14,430 nucleotides of DNA, taken from NCBI GenBank assembly GCA_913044145.1, contig CAJWOD010000017.1:1-14430 (forward strand), in the 5' to 3' direction. Position 1 is the first letter of the stretch. Every line of letters starts with the position of its first letter. A model generated the notes under the pieces. That model saw only the letters and a list, made by a program, of their open reading frames with translations, had not been told where the DNA came from and did not search any database. The position numbers were made by a program, and so were the translations under genes. The stretch is from an uncultured Nitrospina sp. Lineage in GTDB: Bacteria > Nitrospinota > Nitrospinia > Nitrospinales > VA-1. Below, in pieces: positions 12,385 to 14,430 of this stretch.

Positions 12385-14430
12385 GTGATTGTAAACAGAT
12401 TTAAACATTTAAATTTATTTGCCTACCTGATCTTTTTTATGCTGGGAGGGATTCCCTCTTTCCTATCGCATAACTCAGCTTACGGCGAGCAACTAGAAGA
12501 TCAAGACGTTGACATCTCGTCTGGTTCAACAGTTTCTCATTCTGGTGGCCTTACAATCAAACAGCTTACTGGTGGTCCTTACACTATTAATAATAGAGGC
12601 ACGATTGAAGCAACAAATGTCACTTCTAATAGTGACGCAATTAGATTGGAGGTTGGGTCATCTGTAACCAACTCAGGGTTAATTGATAGCAGTGGCAGTG
12701 CAAATTTAAGCAGTATTTATTTTACTAACAACCTGGAAAGTAACTCTCTAAACAATAGTGGGACTATTCAAACAGAAACAACTGGAAACTATGGACAAGG
12801 TGTACACATCGAAGATGCTAATTTAGCAGAAATTACCAATGCTTCTGGTGGCACCATTAAAGTTACTGACTCCGCATTAAATTCTGGTGCCATCAGAGTG
12901 GATACTGGCGCAGCAGTAAATACAATAACCAATGAGGGAACAATATCAGCTACTGGTTCGGTCCATACTCGCGGAATAATATCGATTAATAGTGCAACTA
13001 TTAATGAAATCATAAATAAGGGAACCATTTCTGCCCAAGGGGGTAGTAATACGAATCGCGCTATTGTCTTTTGGAATAATAGCGGCACATCAGTCACTAA
13101 CTCTGGAACAATTCAAGCTACAGGAACTTCCGGGCACGGTATTAGATTAGGTAGTAGTGGCAGTATTTCCTCTATAACAAACTCTGGGACAATTACGGGC
13201 AGTTTGCACGGTATCGCTAACAGTGGAAGCGTCACCAATATTGTCAATACAGGGACGATTACTGGAACTAGTGGGTATGGTATTTGGACGACGGGTTCGA
13301 TTACCAATTTCACTAACTCTCAAAGCAACCTTACCTATAAAAATAATCTCCCTACCAATTACAGTGTTGTTATCAACAGTCTCACGGACTTTGGCAAAGT
13401 AACGTTTACCACCCCCTCTGGAACTCTTAATTTTGGAATAAGTTCTCTTTCAGACTTATGTGAAGTATGTGAGGAAACAACTTACAGCTCTGTACTTAGC
13501 GGATTAAGCAGTAGCGATATTGACAGTGGTACGTCCGGATCATTTACTTCGGGAGCAAGAACACATGATTGGACGCTGGAGAACAGCTCTGGCAATCTGT
13601 GGGATTTAGTAATCGCCTCGATTGCAGATGATACAAATACATCCGTTGAAAATTTAAAACCTAATGTCTTGTTCGGTATTAATAATCTGAACTCTGTGAC
13701 AGATGCTAATACGAACTATGATTGTGATTTGTTTGGCGAAGACAACCTCTGTTTTTCTCTTGGAGGAAGACATGTCAGCAATCCAACCACGCCCGTATCG
13801 GTCAACGGTCTTGTCTTTGTAGGCGGCATTAAAGTATCAGAGAAGTTTAGGTGGGGTGGTTTCTTGCAAAGTAATGTAAGCCATAAGACACCATCTAACT
13901 TTTCATTGTCAGACAAGACTCCCCTCCTGGGAACTTTCCTTGTATGGAATGAAAAAGAAAATAAATTAGGCTATCAATTCAAACTAGGCAACGCGTTTCA
14001 ACAGAAAAATGCTTCCATAACACGTCCGGTAGTTGGCACTTCAGTAGAAGGTTTAGGGAAAACGGTAATAGGAGCAGAAAGTTATCTAGCAGAATTACAG
14101 TATGCTCATCGGTTTAGCGATACAACGATTCTCAAACCTTACTTTGCTGCTCGCCACGCCTTAATTACACAAGACGCCTACACCGAAACAGGTAAGTGCG
14201 CTCTCACCTTTAATAAAATTAAAGATAAATCCAACACCATTCTATCAGGACTCAAATTTGAGAGTGCGCTGACTTCAAAATTTTCTTTGAACGGAAACTT
14301 TGGGGTTGAGCACGATGTAAATCACTCAATTAACAAAATAAAGCCAACCGGCATATCCGACTTAACCACAGTGAGCCTTGACAATAGTTTTAAGAGAACT
14401 CGAGCGGTTGTATCAGCAGGTTTTGATTAT
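12385..14430 (+). CDS. Autotransporter with NSGTI-repeat passenger and beta-barrel (3' end beyond window)
   Basis: The reading frame is open from GTG at 12385 to the window end, 682 codons without a stop. A signal peptide (basic N-R-F-K-H, hydrophobic about 9-27, cleavage near S-A-Y-G34) leads to a passenger rich in Asn, Ser, Thr and Gly with about nine repeats of the N-S-G-T-I type (65-310), which should form a beta-helix. Residues about 315-440 form a non-repetitive module with Y-S-S-V-L-S-G-L-S-S-S-D-I and N-L-W-D-L-V-I. From about 455 the alternating amphipathic pattern with aromatic residues (V-F-V-G-G-I, F-R-W-G-G-F, L-K-P-Y-F-A-A-R) is an autotransporter barrel domain, cut before its terminal strand. 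It is probably a surface adhesin. C359-E-V-C362 is unusual for this class. ATG at 12439 is an alternative start but would lose the basic n-region. No clear ribosome binding site is seen. Confidence 0.88.
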   Translation, partial: MIVNRFKHLNLFAYLIFFMLGGIPSFLSHNSAYGEQLEDQDVDISSGSTVSHSGGLTIKQLTGGPYTINNRGTIEATNVTSNSDAIRLEVGSSVTNSGLIDSSGSANLSSIYFTNNLESNSLNNSGTIQTETTGNYGQGVHIEDANLAEITNASGGTIKVTDSALNSGAIRVDTGAAVNTITNEGTISATGSVHTRGIISINSATINEIINKGTISAQGGSNTNRAIVFWNNSGTSVTNSGTIQATGTSGHGIRLGSSGSISSITNSGTITGSLHGIANSGSVTNIVNTGTITGTSGYGIWTTGSITNFTNSQSNLTYKNNLPTNYSVVINSLTDFGKVTFTTPSGTLNFGISSLSDLCEVCEETTYSSVLSGLSSSDIDSGTSGSFTSGARTHDWTLENSSGNLWDLVIASIADDTNTSVENLKPNVLFGINNLNSVTDANTNYDCDLFGEDNLCFSLGGRHVSNPTTPVSVNGLVFVGGIKVSEKFRWGGFLQSNVSHKTPSNFSLSDKTPLLGTFLVWNEKENKLGYQFKLGNAFQQKNASITRPVVGTSVEGLGKTVIGAESYLAELQYAHRFSDTTILKPYFAARHALITQDAYTETGKCALTFNKIKDKSNTILSGLKFESALTSKFSLNGNFGVEHDVNHSINKIKPTGISDLTTVSLDNSFKRTRAVVSAGFDY
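12577..13314 (+). repeat. NSGTI-type peptide repeats in the autotransporter passenger
   Basis: About nine degenerate units carry the core (I/V)-T-N-x-G-T-I or close variants: N-N-R-G-T-I, V-T-N-S-G-L-I, L-N-N-S-G-T-I, S-G-G-T-I, I-T-N-E-G-T-I, I-N-K-G-T-I, V-T-N-S-G-T-I, I-T-N-S-G-T-I and I-V-N-T-G-T-I. Spacing is irregular, roughly 20 to 30 residues. At DNA level the units are diverged, with AACTCTGGnACAATT the best-shared stretch. This suggests an old array rather than a recently expanded tandem repeat. Confidence 0.8.

Noticed and set aside
12789..13313. Two minus-strand ORFs of 102 and 66 codons opposite the autotransporter repeats
   Set aside because: They arise from the repetitive Thr/Ser/Asn coding of the plus strand. 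The encoded Val/Pro/Ile-rich peptides match nothing I recognise, and the plus-strand frame is continuous.
12577..13314. CRISPR or nucleotide tandem repeat
   Set aside because: The periodicity is at the peptide level with diverged codons and irregular spacing, as expected for a beta-helix passenger.

Overview
The window looks like a piece of a Gram-negative, probably free-living bacterial chromosome of moderate to low GC. The evidence is two lipoproteins, periplasmic thiol-redox and Tat-exported proteins, a diaminopimelate pathway and an autotransporter with an outer-membrane barrel. The taxon cannot be fixed from sequence alone. The gene mix (DapF/DapA/DapB block, FGE-sulfatase-fold proteins, TlpA/CcdA) would fit groups such as Nitrospinota or deltaproteobacteria-like lineages, but this is a weak inference.

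Layout. (1) 1-2928, plus strand: a 2[4Fe-4S] ferredoxin missing only the first base of its start codon, a stand-alone NifU C-terminal (Nfu) Fe-S carrier, a TlpA-like thiol-disulfide protein, and an unusual fusion of a periplasmic FGE-sulfatase-fold domain to a CcdA/DsbD-type membrane electron carrier. (2) 3046-3522, plus strand: a small lipoprotein. (3) 7674-3552, minus strand: a compact cluster dapF-dapA-dapB, then a Tat-exported MsrP/sulfite-oxidase-type molybdoenzyme and a second FGE-fold protein, here a lipoprotein. (4) 8860-7859, minus strand: a zinc-free MDR oxidoreductase. (5) 9077-11355, plus strand: a tightly coupled trio of a degenerate trypsin-like protein, a 45-residue single-pass membrane protein and the SelO AMPylator. 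(6) 11356-14430, plus strand: an accessory-looking AT-rich region with three related 26-30 bp palindromes, a serine recombinase whose nucleophile position is glycine, and a partial autotransporter with NSGTI-type repeats that runs off the window end.

How the parts fit. Genes 3 and 4 make a plausible periplasmic reducing branch: CcdA would carry electrons from cytoplasmic thioredoxin across the membrane to TlpA and perhaps to the fused FGE-fold domain. The Dap genes supply diaminopimelate and lysine precursors. The molybdoenzyme and its FGE-fold lipoprotein share their transcription unit without an obvious functional link to lysine synthesis. The most unusual material is the FGE-CcdA fusion, the recurrence of cysteine-pair-lacking FGE-fold proteins beside redox enzymes, the pseudo-protease/mini-protein/SelO trio, and the palindrome array in front of the recombinase and adhesin genes.
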